Shown here: in pieces, positions 16,728 to 25,043 of the stretch
Layout of the letters: each line of letters starts with the position of its first letter
Numbering within the stretch: position 1 is the stretch's first letter
Origin: Collinsella tanakaei YIT 12063
Lineage (GTDB): Bacteria; Actinomycetota; Coriobacteriia; Coriobacteriales; Coriobacteriaceae
Assembly (NCBI RefSeq): GCF_000225705.1
Contig: NZ_JH126474.1
Coordinates: 40,800 to 98,651 of the forward strand
Direction: 5' to 3'
Length of the DNA stretch: 57,852 bases
The notes under the pieces: model-generated
Database searches by the model: none
What the model saw: the letters and a program-made list of their open reading frames with translations, nothing else
What the model was told of the DNA's origin: nothing
Translations under genes and position numbers: made by a program

Positions 16728-17312
16728 GTGAGCACCCGTAGTCCCATGAACAAGCGTAACCAGGAGCACGCTGGCAGCGGTATGACCCGCAAGTCGGCAG
16801 GTTCCGCCAAGCCCGCCCGCGCCGCCGCGGCTTCCGTCCGCGTGGTTCCGGCGAGCGCCAAGGACAAGCGCAAGCAGCTTGAGCGCGGCGAGGACCTCTC
16901 CGGTTTGTCTCGCGAGGAGAAGAAGGCCCGCAAGGCAGAGCTCCGTCGCCAGGAAGATCTTATCTACAGCGCATCCAACGTGCTGATGAAAGAAGATCCC
17001 GAGTACAAGCCGCGTCGCACCAAGTTTTGGATCGTGATGGCCCTTGGTTTGGTGTTCATCCTTATTGGCTGGGCGCTTCTCATGGTATACGGCGAGGATA
17101 GCGGCGGTATATACCAGAAGATCGAGTTTGCTGCGATCGCGATGGCGTACGCGTGCATCATCGGTGGCTTTATCTATGACATGGTTCGTATCCGTCCTAT
17201 TCGCAACCAGGCCCGTGCTACCGCTGAGGGCATGAGCGATGCCAAGCTCAACGATGTTATTGAGCGCGCCATGGCAAAAGACGCGGAGCGTAAGGCTCGC
17301 AAGGGCAAGTAA
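16728..17312 (+). CDS. Small membrane protein of unknown function
   Basis: The 194-residue protein has a basic, Ala/Lys/Arg-rich N-terminal half (1-95) that is probably cytoplasmic. Two membrane helices follow (about 103-122 and 132-152), then a charged C-terminal tail. I recognise no family. It starts with GTG immediately after the purC stop (TAAGTG), so it is translated from the same message. An intrinsic terminator follows. Its location alone gives no functional clue. Confidence 0.75.
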   Translation: MSTRSPMNKRNQEHAGSGMTRKSAGSAKPARAAAASVRVVPASAKDKRKQLERGEDLSGLSREEKKARKAELRRQEDLIYSASNVLMKEDPEYKPRRTKFWIVMALGLVFILIGWALLMVYGEDSGGIYQKIEFAAIAMAYACIIGGFIYDMVRIRPIRNQARATAEGMSDAKLNDVIERAMAKDAERKARKGK

Positions 17313-17389
17313 TCGCACCATTACTGCGATGTAACGCGGCGGACAAAAGAGGGTATAACTCAAGTCCGCTGTTTGGTAGTGATGAAAAG

Positions 17390-17427
17390 ACGGGCACGCC
17401 ACCGGCTTGGGGCGTGCCCGTTTTTTT
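17390..17427 (+). terminator. Terminator of the purC unit
   Basis: A perfect 11-bp stem, ACGGGCACGCC with GGCGTGCCCGT, around a ten-base loop, is followed by seven T residues. Confidence 0.9.
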
Positions 17428-17477
17428 GACGTGCCGCGCGCTTTGCATGGATTGCGCGCGAAGGAAAGGAACCGTCT

Positions 17478-18758
17478 ATGTCTCTGCTTGAGTACACCTG
17501 CGAAGACGCTCGTATGGGCATGCAGAAGCTCGCGCCAGCGATCGAGCGCTATGCAAACCTGGTTGTGCGCAAGGGCGTTAACGTAAAGCCCGGTCAAGAA
17601 GTGGTTGTGCAAAGTCCCGTTGAATGCGCGGAGTTTGCCCGCTTGCTGGTCAAGCGCGCGTATGCCGCGGGCGCCGGCCACGTGACGGTGATTTGGGGCG
17701 ATGACGAGGTTTCTCGTCTGACATATGAGAACGTTGAGACCGCTTGGTTTGAGAATGTTCCCGAATGGCAGAAACTCCAGCTTAATTCGCTGGCAGAGGA
17801 CGGCGCCTGCTTTATTTTTGTCGAAGGAGCCGATCCGGAGGCGCTCAAGGGTATCGACCCCGCTAAGCCCGCCGCTGCGAGCAAGGCGCGCAACACCCAG
17901 TGCAGCTCTTTTCGCCACGGCTTGGACTTCAATATCAATCCCTGGTGCATCGCCGGCGCGCCGGTGGCGGCATGGGCACGTACCGTGTTTCCCGGTGTTG
18001 CGGACGAGGTGGCAATCTATCGCTTGTGGTGCGCGATTCTCTCTGTTGCCTGTGCTGACGGAGAGGATCCCGAGAGCGATTGGGAGCTGCATGACGCTAC
18101 CTTTGAGAAGAATCTTCGCCTGCTAAATGAGCGTCGGTTCAAGGCGCTTCATTACCGCTCTGACAATGGAACCGATCTTACCGTTGGATTGCCCGCCGGC
18201 CATTTGTGGGCGGGAGGAAAGTGCGAGACGCCCGAGGGCCATCCGTTCTTCCCCAACATCCCTACGGAGGAAGTCTTTACCTCTCCCCATTGCGACCAGG
18301 TGAACGGCGTGGTGTACTCCGCGCTGCCCCTGGTGCGTCACGGCAACAAGATCGACCGATTCTGGTTGCGTTTTGAGAACGGCCGCGTAGTCGACTTTGA
18401 TGCCGCTATTGGCAAGGATACGCTGGCGAGCATTCTTGATACGGACGAGGGCGCCCGTCGCTTGGGCGAGGTGGCGCTTATTTCCAAGAACACGCCCATC
18501 CGCGAGAGCGAGATCTTGTTCTACGATACGCTGTACGATGAAAACGCAAGCTGCCACCTGGCGTTGGGCGTTGGTTTCCCCGAGTGCTACGAGGGCGGAT
18601 ATGAGATGTCTTCTGATGAGCTGCGCGAAGCCGGCGTCAACACCTCTGCCACCCACGTGGACTTCATGATCGGCACCGATGATATGGATATCACCGGCAT
18701 CTGCGAAGACGGCACCGAGGTTCCCGTATTTGTTAACGGTCAGTGGGCTTGGGAGTAG
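17478..18758 (+). CDS. M29-family aminopeptidase
   Basis: The 426-residue protein belongs to the M29 (aminopeptidase T/AmpS) metallopeptidase family: cytoplasmic enzymes that remove N-terminal residues from peptides using two divalent metals. Matching stretches include YANLVVRKGVNVKPGQ near residues 25-40, the LTVGLP...WAGG block, FPNIPTEEVFTSP, and the C-terminal HVDFMIG with a following acidic loop. The size fits the family. AAGGAAAGGAA precedes the ATG. It stands alone after a terminator and is followed by a tRNA gene. Confidence 0.9.
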   Translation: MSLLEYTCEDARMGMQKLAPAIERYANLVVRKGVNVKPGQEVVVQSPVECAEFARLLVKRAYAAGAGHVTVIWGDDEVSRLTYENVETAWFENVPEWQKLQLNSLAEDGACFIFVEGADPEALKGIDPAKPAAASKARNTQCSSFRHGLDFNINPWCIAGAPVAAWARTVFPGVADEVAIYRLWCAILSVACADGEDPESDWELHDATFEKNLRLLNERRFKALHYRSDNGTDLTVGLPAGHLWAGGKCETPEGHPFFPNIPTEEVFTSPHCDQVNGVVYSALPLVRHGNKIDRFWLRFENGRVVDFDAAIGKDTLASILDTDEGARRLGEVALISKNTPIRESEILFYDTLYDENASCHLALGVGFPECYEGGYEMSSDELREAGVNTSATHVDFMIGTDDMDITGICEDGTEVPVFVNGQWAWE

Positions 18759-18857
18759 CCGCTAGGCGGTGATGGATCACGTAAGGGCGCCTCACTTGCT
18801 AAATGGGGAATGTGTTGAGAAACCAAGTTGTCCCCAACCGTGTTACAATGCCTCTGC

Positions 18858-18933
18858 GGGCCGTTAGCTCAGTTGGCAGAGCAGGGGACTTTTAATCCCA
18901 AGGCCCAGGGTTCGAACCCCTGACGGCCCACCA
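18858..18933 (+). tRNA. tRNA-Lys (anticodon TTT)
   Basis: A full cloverleaf is present: acceptor GGGCCGT pairs with ACGGCCC, the D-arm is GCTCAGTTGGCAGAGC, and the anticodon loop is CTTTTAA. The T-arm CAGGGTTCGAACCCCTG is normal, the discriminator is A, and CCA is encoded (18931-18933). A TACAAT hexamer at 18844-18849 is a likely -10 box. Confidence 0.97.
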
Positions 18934-18953
18934 TCCATTGGAACGGAAAAGAT

Positions 18954-18978
18954 ATGGCTCCGCATTGCGCGGGGCCAT
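18954..18978 (+). terminator. Weak terminator-like hairpin after tRNA-Lys
   Basis: ATGGCTCCGC pairs with GCGGGGCCAT-type sequence around a short loop with one wobble, followed only by TTCTGTTT rather than a clean T-run. Confidence 0.45.
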
Positions 18979-19193
18979 TTCTGTTTACAGCGCGTTAACC
19001 CTGTGCAAGGGCTTCGCTGGTTCACCGCTCAAACGTGAACGCCTGCCAATATTTCCCTATCACCTACGGGCAATTGCCGTATGATGCAAAAAGGTAGGCG
19101 TTATTTTCGTCCAAAAGAATATTCGTCCACCTATCAACCGCCAATATGGCGGCGCGTCATATCAATTGGGAGTACAAGGGAAAGGCTGCAACC

Positions 19194-20888
19194 ATGGTAG
19201 ATGTGCACGAGCTTTTGAATACGTGGCTTGCAAACGTTACGGATGAAGAGCTTCTGGCGGAGCTCAAGGCAATGCAGGAGGCAGGGGACGAGGACGCCAT
19301 TACCGATGCGTTCTTCCAAGACCTGGCTTTTGGTACCGCTGGCCTGCGCGGCACCATTGGCGCCGGCACCAACCGCATGAACATCTACACGGTCGGCCGC
19401 GCCACCCAGGGTTTTGCCGATTATCTAAACAAGGCGTTTGAGAATCCCACGGTCGCTATCGCGCGTGATAGCCGCAACAAGGGCGAGCTGTTTGTTAAGA
19501 CTACCGCCGCGATTCTTGCTGCGAACGGCGTGACATCCTACGTTTATCCCAAGATCTCCCCGGTACCCACCCTGTCCTGGGCTACCCGCTATCTTAAGTG
19601 CTCCGGCGGCATCTGCATGACCGCGAGCCATAACCCGGCGCCCTACAACGGCTACAAAGCCTACGGCCCCGATGGCTGCCAGATCACCAGCGAGGCCGCC
19701 GACGCCATCTCTGCGGCTATGAATGCGTGCGATCCGTTTAAGGACATCAAGACCATGGACTTCGACGTCGCTGTTGAACAGGGTCTGGTCAAGTGGATCG
19801 ACGACGAGGTGCTGGATGCTTACTACGACGCCGTCACCGATAAGTCCGTGAACAACCTTACCGATGAGCAGATCGCCAACGCCCCGTTGAAGCTGGTCTA
19901 TACTCCGCTCAACGGTACCGGCTTGATTCCCGTTACCACCGTTCTGAACAAGGTGGGCATAACGGACATCACCGTTGTTCCCGAGCAGCGCGACCCCGAC
20001 GGCGACTTCCCCACCTGCCCGTATCCCAACCCGGAGATTCGCGAAGCCATGCAGAAGGGCATCGACCTTTGCCAGGAGGTCAAGCCCGATCTGTTGCTGG
20101 CGACCGATCCGGACGCCGACCGCGTGGGCGTTGCCTGCGCCGACGGCGATGACTATACGCTGCTGACCGGCAACGAGATGGGCGTGCTGCTGCTTGACTA
20201 CATCTGCAAGATGCGTGCCGAGCGCGGCGAGGACCTTTCCAGCAAGGTTGCCGTCACCACTATCGTCTCCTCCGCTATGGTCGACGCTTTGGCTGCCGAG
20301 TACGGCTTTGAGCTGCGCCGCTGCCTGACTGGCTTTAAGTACATTGGCGACATCATTACTGGCCTCTCCGACGCTGGCGAAGTGGACCGCTTCATCTTTG
20401 GCTTTGAGGAGAGCTACGGCTACCTGTCCGGTGATCACGTGCGCGACAAGGATGCCGTCAACGCTTCCATGTTGATTTGCCAGATGGCCCAGTACTACAA
20501 GCTGCAGGGAAAGAATCTGGTCGAGGCCATGCGCGACCTGTACGAGAAGCACGGCTACTATCACAACAAGACCGTTTCTCTGAGCTATCCCGGCGCCGAT
20601 GGCGCCGCCAAGATGGCTGGCATCATGAAGTCCCTGCGCTCCGAGGCTCCTGCCGAGATCGCCGGTTCCAAGGTCGAGGCCGTTGTCGATTACGCTACGT
20701 GCGTAAACGGCTTGCCTGCGGCGGACGTCATCGAGTTTGACCTGGAGGGCGGTAACAAGGCGATTGTCCGCCCGTCCGGCACCGAGCCCAAGATCAAGCT
20801 GTATATCTTCGCCAAGGGCGAGGATGCCGCTGCTGCCGATGCGCTGATCGCCGCTATTGAGGAAGACGGCCGCAAACTGCTGTCCTAG
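19194..20888 (+). CDS. Phosphosugar mutase (phosphoglucomutase/phosphomannomutase)
   Basis: The 564-residue protein is an alpha-D-phosphohexomutase of the long PgcA/PGM2 type, interconverting sugar 1- and 6-phosphates. TASHNP (143-148) holds the phosphorylated Ser145. DPDADRVG is the metal loop, GFEESYG the sugar-binding loop, and RPSGTEPKIKLY the C-terminal phosphate-binding loop. The start at 19194 is preferred to an in-frame ATG at 19146 because GGGAAAGG lies eight bases upstream and the family begins near MVDVHELLNTWL. The choice between glucose and mannose substrates cannot be made from the motifs alone. Confidence 0.93.
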   Translation: MVDVHELLNTWLANVTDEELLAELKAMQEAGDEDAITDAFFQDLAFGTAGLRGTIGAGTNRMNIYTVGRATQGFADYLNKAFENPTVAIARDSRNKGELFVKTTAAILAANGVTSYVYPKISPVPTLSWATRYLKCSGGICMTASHNPAPYNGYKAYGPDGCQITSEAADAISAAMNACDPFKDIKTMDFDVAVEQGLVKWIDDEVLDAYYDAVTDKSVNNLTDEQIANAPLKLVYTPLNGTGLIPVTTVLNKVGITDITVVPEQRDPDGDFPTCPYPNPEIREAMQKGIDLCQEVKPDLLLATDPDADRVGVACADGDDYTLLTGNEMGVLLLDYICKMRAERGEDLSSKVAVTTIVSSAMVDALAAEYGFELRRCLTGFKYIGDIITGLSDAGEVDRFIFGFEESYGYLSGDHVRDKDAVNASMLICQMAQYYKLQGKNLVEAMRDLYEKHGYYHNKTVSLSYPGADGAAKMAGIMKSLRSEAPAEIAGSKVEAVVDYATCVNGLPAADVIEFDLEGGNKAIVRPSGTEPKIKLYIFAKGEDAAAADALIAAIEEDGRKLLS

Positions 20889-20961
20889 CTTGCGTTGCCG
20901 CGCTGCGGTCGCAGGTGCCGCGCTTGCAGATGCTAGCTGGCGCGATGTAACGCGATGATCG

Positions 20962-20996
20962 AGAGGGGTCCATCAGCGATGGTGGACCCCTCTTTT
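20962..20996 (+). terminator. Terminator of the mutase gene
   Basis: AGAGGGGTCCA pairs with TGGACCCCTCT (11 bp) and is followed by TTTT. Confidence 0.88.
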
Positions 20997-21029
20997 GTGC
21001 GTAGTCTTGAGATGCTAGCGGGTAGATGC

Positions 21030-22277
21030 CTAATAGCATGCGCAGGCACCCGTGATGCCGCTCATGAGGCGCGCGCGTTCAATCGCTGCGGGAACACGGT
21101 CTTTAAGAAGGTCGAGGTCTTCGCGCGTGATGTCATCAGCAAGCGAAAGGCGCAGCGCACCCTTTGCTCGCAGGGGGTCGATGCCCATGGCGGTGAGGAC
21201 ATGCGAGGGGGCGGTCGATCCGGTTGAGCACGCGGACCCGGTTGCGGCGGCGACGCCTGCGCGGTCGAGAAGGACTACCAACAACTCGCCGTCAACGCCC
21301 TCGCAGGTGAATGATGCGATAGAGGGGAGCCTGCGGTCGGGGTCGCCGGTGGGATGAACGTCTGTGCAGGAGGCGCATATATGGTCGATGAGCTCGTCTC
21401 TCATAGAGGCGATGCGCTGCGAAGGACCATCGTCCACATGGTCGAGTGAGTCCACCTGCTGCTGCAGCGCGGCCACCATCCCCACGATTCCCGCTAGGTT
21501 CTCCGTACCCGCGCGCTCGCCGCGTTCTTGTGCCCCGCCGGCGATGAGCGGCGGGATGGAGAAGCCCTCTCGCAGGTAGAGGGCGCCAACGCCGCGGGGG
21601 CCGTGGAACTTGTGGGCAGAAAGGGAGAGCGCATCGACGGCGAGCTCCGCAACGTTAACGGGTACATGGCCCACTGCCTGGACCGCGTCGGTATGGAAGG
21701 GCACGCCATGCGCGTGGGCTATGCGGGCGAGGTCGGCGATGGGTTCGAGGGTGCCTACCTCGTTGTTGGCGAGCATGATGGAGACAAGCGCGGTCGCGCC
21801 GGAATCCATGCCCGCTGCGTTTTCATTGTGGGCGAGGGCTTGTTCAAGATCTGCGGGTTGAACTCGTCCGCATGCATCAACGGGTAGATAGGTAACGTCC
21901 ACGCCCTCGCGCTCGAGCGCCTCGCAGCAATGAAGGATAGCGTGGTGTTCGATGGCGCCGGTGATCACGCGAGGCGTCACGTTCGAGCCGTTTATGTCGC
22001 GGAATCGCCGGACCGCTCCACGTAGGATCCAGTTGTCAGACTCCGAGCCGCCGCTGGTGAAGTACATCTCCTCTGGGTGCGCCGCGCCCAGCAGTGCCGC
22101 CATGTGCTCGCGTGCGTCCGCCAGTGCGCGAGCTGCTGTGCTCGCAACGCGATGAATGCCACTGGGATTGCCAAACTCGCTGGTAAGGTAGGGCATCATG
22201 GCATCGAGGGCGACGGGTGAGAGCGGTGTGGTCGCCGCGTTATCGGCATAGATGTAGGGGTGGGCGTCTTGCGCCAT
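21030..22277 (-). CDS. Cysteine desulfurase
   Basis: This 415-residue PLP enzyme is a NifS/IscS-type cysteine desulfurase that passes sulfur from cysteine to iron-sulfur cluster or tRNA-thiolation acceptors. The PLP lysine is Lys223 in SLSAHKFHGPRG. The persulfide cysteine is Cys350 in ATGSACSTG, the loop form of group I enzymes. HHA at 111-113 and DAVQAVGH at 197-204 complete the site. The N-terminal IYADNAATTPLS is typical. A natural partner is the NifU-like protein encoded at 1907-2500, although the two are not adjacent. It is preceded on the minus strand by a tail-anchored protein gene. Confidence 0.93.
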   Translation of the reverse strand: MAQDAHPYIYADNAATTPLSPVALDAMMPYLTSEFGNPSGIHRVASTAARALADAREHMAALLGAAHPEEMYFTSGGSESDNWILRGAVRRFRDINGSNVTPRVITGAIEHHAILHCCEALEREGVDVTYLPVDACGRVQPADLEQALAHNENAAGMDSGATALVSIMLANNEVGTLEPIADLARIAHAHGVPFHTDAVQAVGHVPVNVAELAVDALSLSAHKFHGPRGVGALYLREGFSIPPLIAGGAQERGERAGTENLAGIVGMVAALQQQVDSLDHVDDGPSQRIASMRDELIDHICASCTDVHPTGDPDRRLPSIASFTCEGVDGELLVVLLDRAGVAAATGSACSTGSTAPSHVLTAMGIDPLRAKGALRLSLADDITREDLDLLKDRVPAAIERARLMSGITGACACY

Positions 22278-22330
22278 GATGGGGCCTCCTTGATGGCGGG
22301 CGTTATGGAGTTGTGGCTAGCATACGCGAT

Positions 22331-22816
22331 TTAGCGCAGGAAAAAGAACCAGACAAGGCCGAGAATGGCTGCGAGGAGCAGCACGGCTAGCAAGACGGCT
22401 TTGGCATGGCGGTGCTGCTTCTCATAGCGAGACTTGAAGATGGTCTTGCCGGGCTTTGGGGTGGAGAGATAGCGCGCCGAATGCTGCAAGCTGCGGTGAG
22501 TTCCGGGCTGGATGGTCTGCATGGGGTGGGCGGGGCGAGGGGCGGCGTTGTGAGCATCGGGCTGCTGGCCTGCGTTTTGGGAGCGCTGGTGTTCGCGCGC
22601 CATGGCGCGTTCGCGAGCTTGCTCTTGGGGAGTGAGCGGGAGGTATTGCGGGTCGGAAGTGGCGACGCCCATATGACGGCGGCCGCCGCGCGCTGCCTCT
22701 GCGCGGAATGTGTTGGGGGAGGGGGCGGCATCGCGCCTCATGGGCTCGTTGGTTGCCGTGGCCATGCCGGTTTTTTCTGCGCCCCGGCTCATCTGCGCTC
22801 TATCCTGTTCGACCAT
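22331..22816 (-). CDS. Predicted C-terminally membrane-anchored protein
   Basis: The 161-residue product has a long hydrophilic, Gln/Arg/Pro/Ala-rich N-terminal part that is probably disordered. It ends in a single hydrophobic helix at the very C-terminus (AVLLAVLLLAAILGLVWFF), giving it a tail-anchored layout. I recognise no family. The start at 22816 (MVEQDRAQ) is favoured over 22918 because AAGGAAC lies just ahead and the extension is cysteine-rich and unlikely. It lies 53 bases upstream of the cysteine desulfurase gene on the same strand and may share its message. Confidence 0.6.
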   Translation of the reverse strand: MVEQDRAQMSRGAEKTGMATATNEPMRRDAAPSPNTFRAEAARGGRRHMGVATSDPQYLPLTPQEQARERAMAREHQRSQNAGQQPDAHNAAPRPAHPMQTIQPGTHRSLQHSARYLSTPKPGKTIFKSRYEKQHRHAKAVLLAVLLLAAILGLVWFFFLR

Positions 22817-22946
22817 GTGTTCCTTCAGTCGATTACGAATAGATAGATTGTACGCTGTTCGGTCATCCCGTGGCGCCGCGGCAGCGAGCGGACAACGCTC
22901 TCCACAGCAGCCCCGCATCGTTTGATGGAGGCGCCAAATCGGTAGT

Positions 22947-23024
22947 AGCTTAAACCTTAGTCATACACACTTAGATTTGATGACTATGTGACGCTTAAAA
23001 AATCTTTCTTGATGAGTTTAAGCT
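22947..23024. promoter_or_regulatory. Cluster of inverted repeats before hsp20, candidate heat-shock control region
   Basis: Three nested dyads lie in the AT-rich leader of hsp20. AGCTTAAAC (22947-22955) pairs with GTTTAAGCT (23016-23024). TAGTCAT (22958-22964) pairs with ATGACTA (22980-22986). GCTTAAA (22993-22999) pairs with TTTAAGC (23017-23023). None matches the CIRCE, HAIR or CtsR consensus as I know them. Confidence 0.45.
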
Positions 23025-23108
23025 TTGCTGGCGCGGGAATAACAACAGCGTCAACGAAGTCCAGCGTCCCCACAGGTGGGACGTGGCATTACTAAGGAGT
23101 GACCAGGT

Positions 23109-23543
23109 ATGGCTAGCATGGTTCCGTATCGTTCTGTTTTTGGTGTTCGTCCCGTTGTCCCCGCTTCGCTCTTCGACGCGTTCGATGACATGATGGATAT
23201 CGCGAGCTCGCCGCTGGCGTCCAAGGCGTTTCCCATCGACGTCGAGGACAAGGGCGATGCTTATGAGGTGAAGGCGTACCTCACTGGCGTCAGCAAAGAT
23301 GACATTGATGTCGAGCTCAACGAGGGCCGTCTCTCCATTTCCGTCAACGTCGAGGAGAAGGAAGAGGACAAGGATAAGAACTTCCTGCAGAAGGAGTTTG
23401 TGTCCTATTCCGCCACGCGCGGCGTGTATCTGAAGGATGCCGCCTGCGAGGGCTTGACTGCTCGCTACGCTGATGGCGTGCTGACGGTTGGCGTGCCCAA
23501 GTTTGTAGAAAAGAAGAACGTCACCAAGGTGGCGATCGATTAG
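23109..23543 (+). CDS. Small heat-shock protein, Hsp20/alpha-crystallin family
   Basis: The 144-residue protein has the alpha-crystallin domain from about residue 40: FPIDVEDKGDAYEVKAYLTGVSKDDIDVEL at the start, EEFVSYSATRGVYL-type middle, and ADGVLTVGVPK at the end. Small heat-shock proteins hold unfolding proteins in a refoldable state without ATP. It is monocistronic: a dyad-rich leader precedes it, AAGGAGTGACC lies ahead of the ATG, and a terminator follows 44 bases after the stop. Length and motifs are typical. Confidence 0.93.
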   Translation: MASMVPYRSVFGVRPVVPASLFDAFDDMMDIASSPLASKAFPIDVEDKGDAYEVKAYLTGVSKDDIDVELNEGRLSISVNVEEKEEDKDKNFLQKEFVSYSATRGVYLKDAACEGLTARYADGVLTVGVPKFVEKKNVTKVAID

Positions 23544-23587
23544 CGAATTGCCGCGCGTGCGGTATTCGCGGTTGCGAGATATGCCTA

Positions 23588-23625
23588 ATGGGGAGGCGGC
23601 CCGGGTGGGTTGCCTCTCCATTTTT
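23588..23625 (+). terminator. hsp20 terminator
   Basis: ATGGGGAGGC pairs with GCCTCTCCAT (one G-T pair) and is followed by TTTTT. Confidence 0.85.
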
Positions 23626-24056
23626 ATGGCGAGAGGCGTTATACATTTTATTTTCTAGAAAGCTGGGCTTTCTCTATTGGTGTATTCACGAGAATAGCGC
23701 CCGAAAAAACCGTCCCGAGTCGGCGTGGTCAATGAGTGCCACGAGGTGGGTAAAGAGGCTTCCGGAAGCGGGCGTTTGGAGGGGAATTGATAGCCGAGAG
23801 GCCGTCTGCATGCCCGAGGAGGGACTTTGGGGGTCAATTGGCGCGCATTCAACGGGACGATAAATGCGAATATGTAATCTATCTAACGATTGTTTCCCGC
23901 TAGACTGAGCGCGCGAGCACGATGTGCGGAGCATTTTGGCCAATAGCGCTTGATATGGAAATGTATAAAGAAATTGATCCCCGCCTGAAGCGTTTCAATT
24001 GCCATCCCAAATAGGTACGACCTTATATGGCCTTCCGGCGAGCTTCGTTATCGCTC
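23626..24056. other. Long gap between convergent genes, no gene recognised
   Basis: About 430 bases separate the hsp20 terminator from the end of the minus-strand hydrolase gene. Base composition is lower in GC than the neighbours. Short frames exist on both strands but lack ribosome-binding sites and protein-like composition. A small perfect hairpin, AGAAAGC/GCTTTCT, lies at 23657-23673. The stretch could hold a small RNA or the remnant of a deleted gene. Confidence 0.45.
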
Positions 24057-24995
24057 CTACAACAGGGAAAAGGGCCGGTTTTGCCCGGCCGCGCGGACGT
24101 GTAGGCACTCGCCGCGGTCTCGCTCAAGGGTGGCGGAAGAACCAAGCTCGTTATCAAGCTGTGCCCCGACCGCATGGGCTAGAGCGCGGACGGCCAGGCT
24201 GGGGCGGTTGTTCTCCTGGGAAATATGCATGGCTACCAGCGACTGCGTGTTTTCATTAATCAGCTTTGTCGCGACATCGGCGGCCTGCTCGTTTGAGAGG
24301 TGGCCGTAGTCAGAGAGGATGCGGTCCTGCAGCTGGCGCGGGTAGGGACCGCATCGCAGCATGGATACGTCGTGGTTGCTTTCAAGCGCAAGGATGCGAG
24401 ATCCGTGCAGCAGTGAGATGGCGTCCTGGCCTAACACGCCGGTGTCGGTAACAAAGCCAATGGAATCGGCCGCGGTGATTCCAGCGCTGTTTACTGCGGA
24501 GCGGGTGCCGACGCTATCCAGGGAAAACGTCATGCCACATGGGTTGGTAACATCGTGCGAGGTCGAAAAGGTCTGCACGCGAACGCCCGCGATGACAAGC
24601 TCGTCTCCGGGATCGAATTCTTCCGCGTCGATATCCTTAAGGCTGGCCCGTGCCGCCATGGTGCCGCGCCCGGCGAAGACTGGAGTGGAAAAGGCGCGAG
24701 TCCACACGCCCACGCCCTTAACATGGTCGCTGTGCTCATGCGTGATGATGAGGGCACGGACGTTGCGCTCGCTAAGTCCCAGTTGGTGCATGCGGCCCAG
24801 CGCTTCACGGCGGGAAAATCCGTTATCGATCATGATGAGGCCCTGCGGCCCCTCGATAAGGGCGCAGTTGCCTTTGGAGCCGCTTCCCAGGATGTGCAGG
24901 TGCAGCCGTGCGGGCGCCGGCGCGCCGGCGCTACAGCCATTGGCGTTTTGCTTAAGGGTGCTAGCACCTGCGTTGATTGTTTCGAGCGGTTCCAT
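24057..24995 (-). CDS. YycJ/WalJ-like metallo-beta-lactamase-fold hydrolase
   Basis: The 312-residue protein has a metallo-beta-lactamase fold with ILGSGSKGNC at the front and the metal motif THEHSDH, matching the YycJ/WalJ group. Members have been linked to DNA exonuclease activity and coordination of cell-wall and division events. The extra HDV, ESNHD and HIS blocks fit further metal ligands. The start at 24995 (MEPLETINAG) is chosen because GGGAG lies four bases ahead. A longer frame to 25076 would run into the divergent tilS gene. The 48 bases between the two starts must hold both ribosome-binding sites. Confidence 0.82.
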   Translation of the reverse strand: MEPLETINAGASTLKQNANGCSAGAPAPARLHLHILGSGSKGNCALIEGPQGLIMIDNGFSRREALGRMHQLGLSERNVRALIITHEHSDHVKGVGVWTRAFSTPVFAGRGTMAARASLKDIDAEEFDPGDELVIAGVRVQTFSTSHDVTNPCGMTFSLDSVGTRSAVNSAGITAADSIGFVTDTGVLGQDAISLLHGSRILALESNHDVSMLRCGPYPRQLQDRILSDYGHLSNEQAADVATKLINENTQSLVAMHISQENNRPSLAVRALAHAVGAQLDNELGSSATLERDRGECLHVRAAGQNRPFSLL

Positions 24996-25043
24996 ATGGC
25001 TCCCAATGGATACAATGACAACTGGATTCAAGGAGGAGGATGT

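Noticed and set aside
23686-23943. 85-codon minus-strand frame in the hsp20-hydrolase gap
   Set aside because: No ribosome-binding site, no recognisable domain, and odd composition; not enough to call a gene.
24555-25043. In-frame upstream extension of tilS
   Set aside because: It would overlap most of the divergent YycJ-like gene; the ATG at 25044 has an excellent ribosome-binding site and matches the family start.
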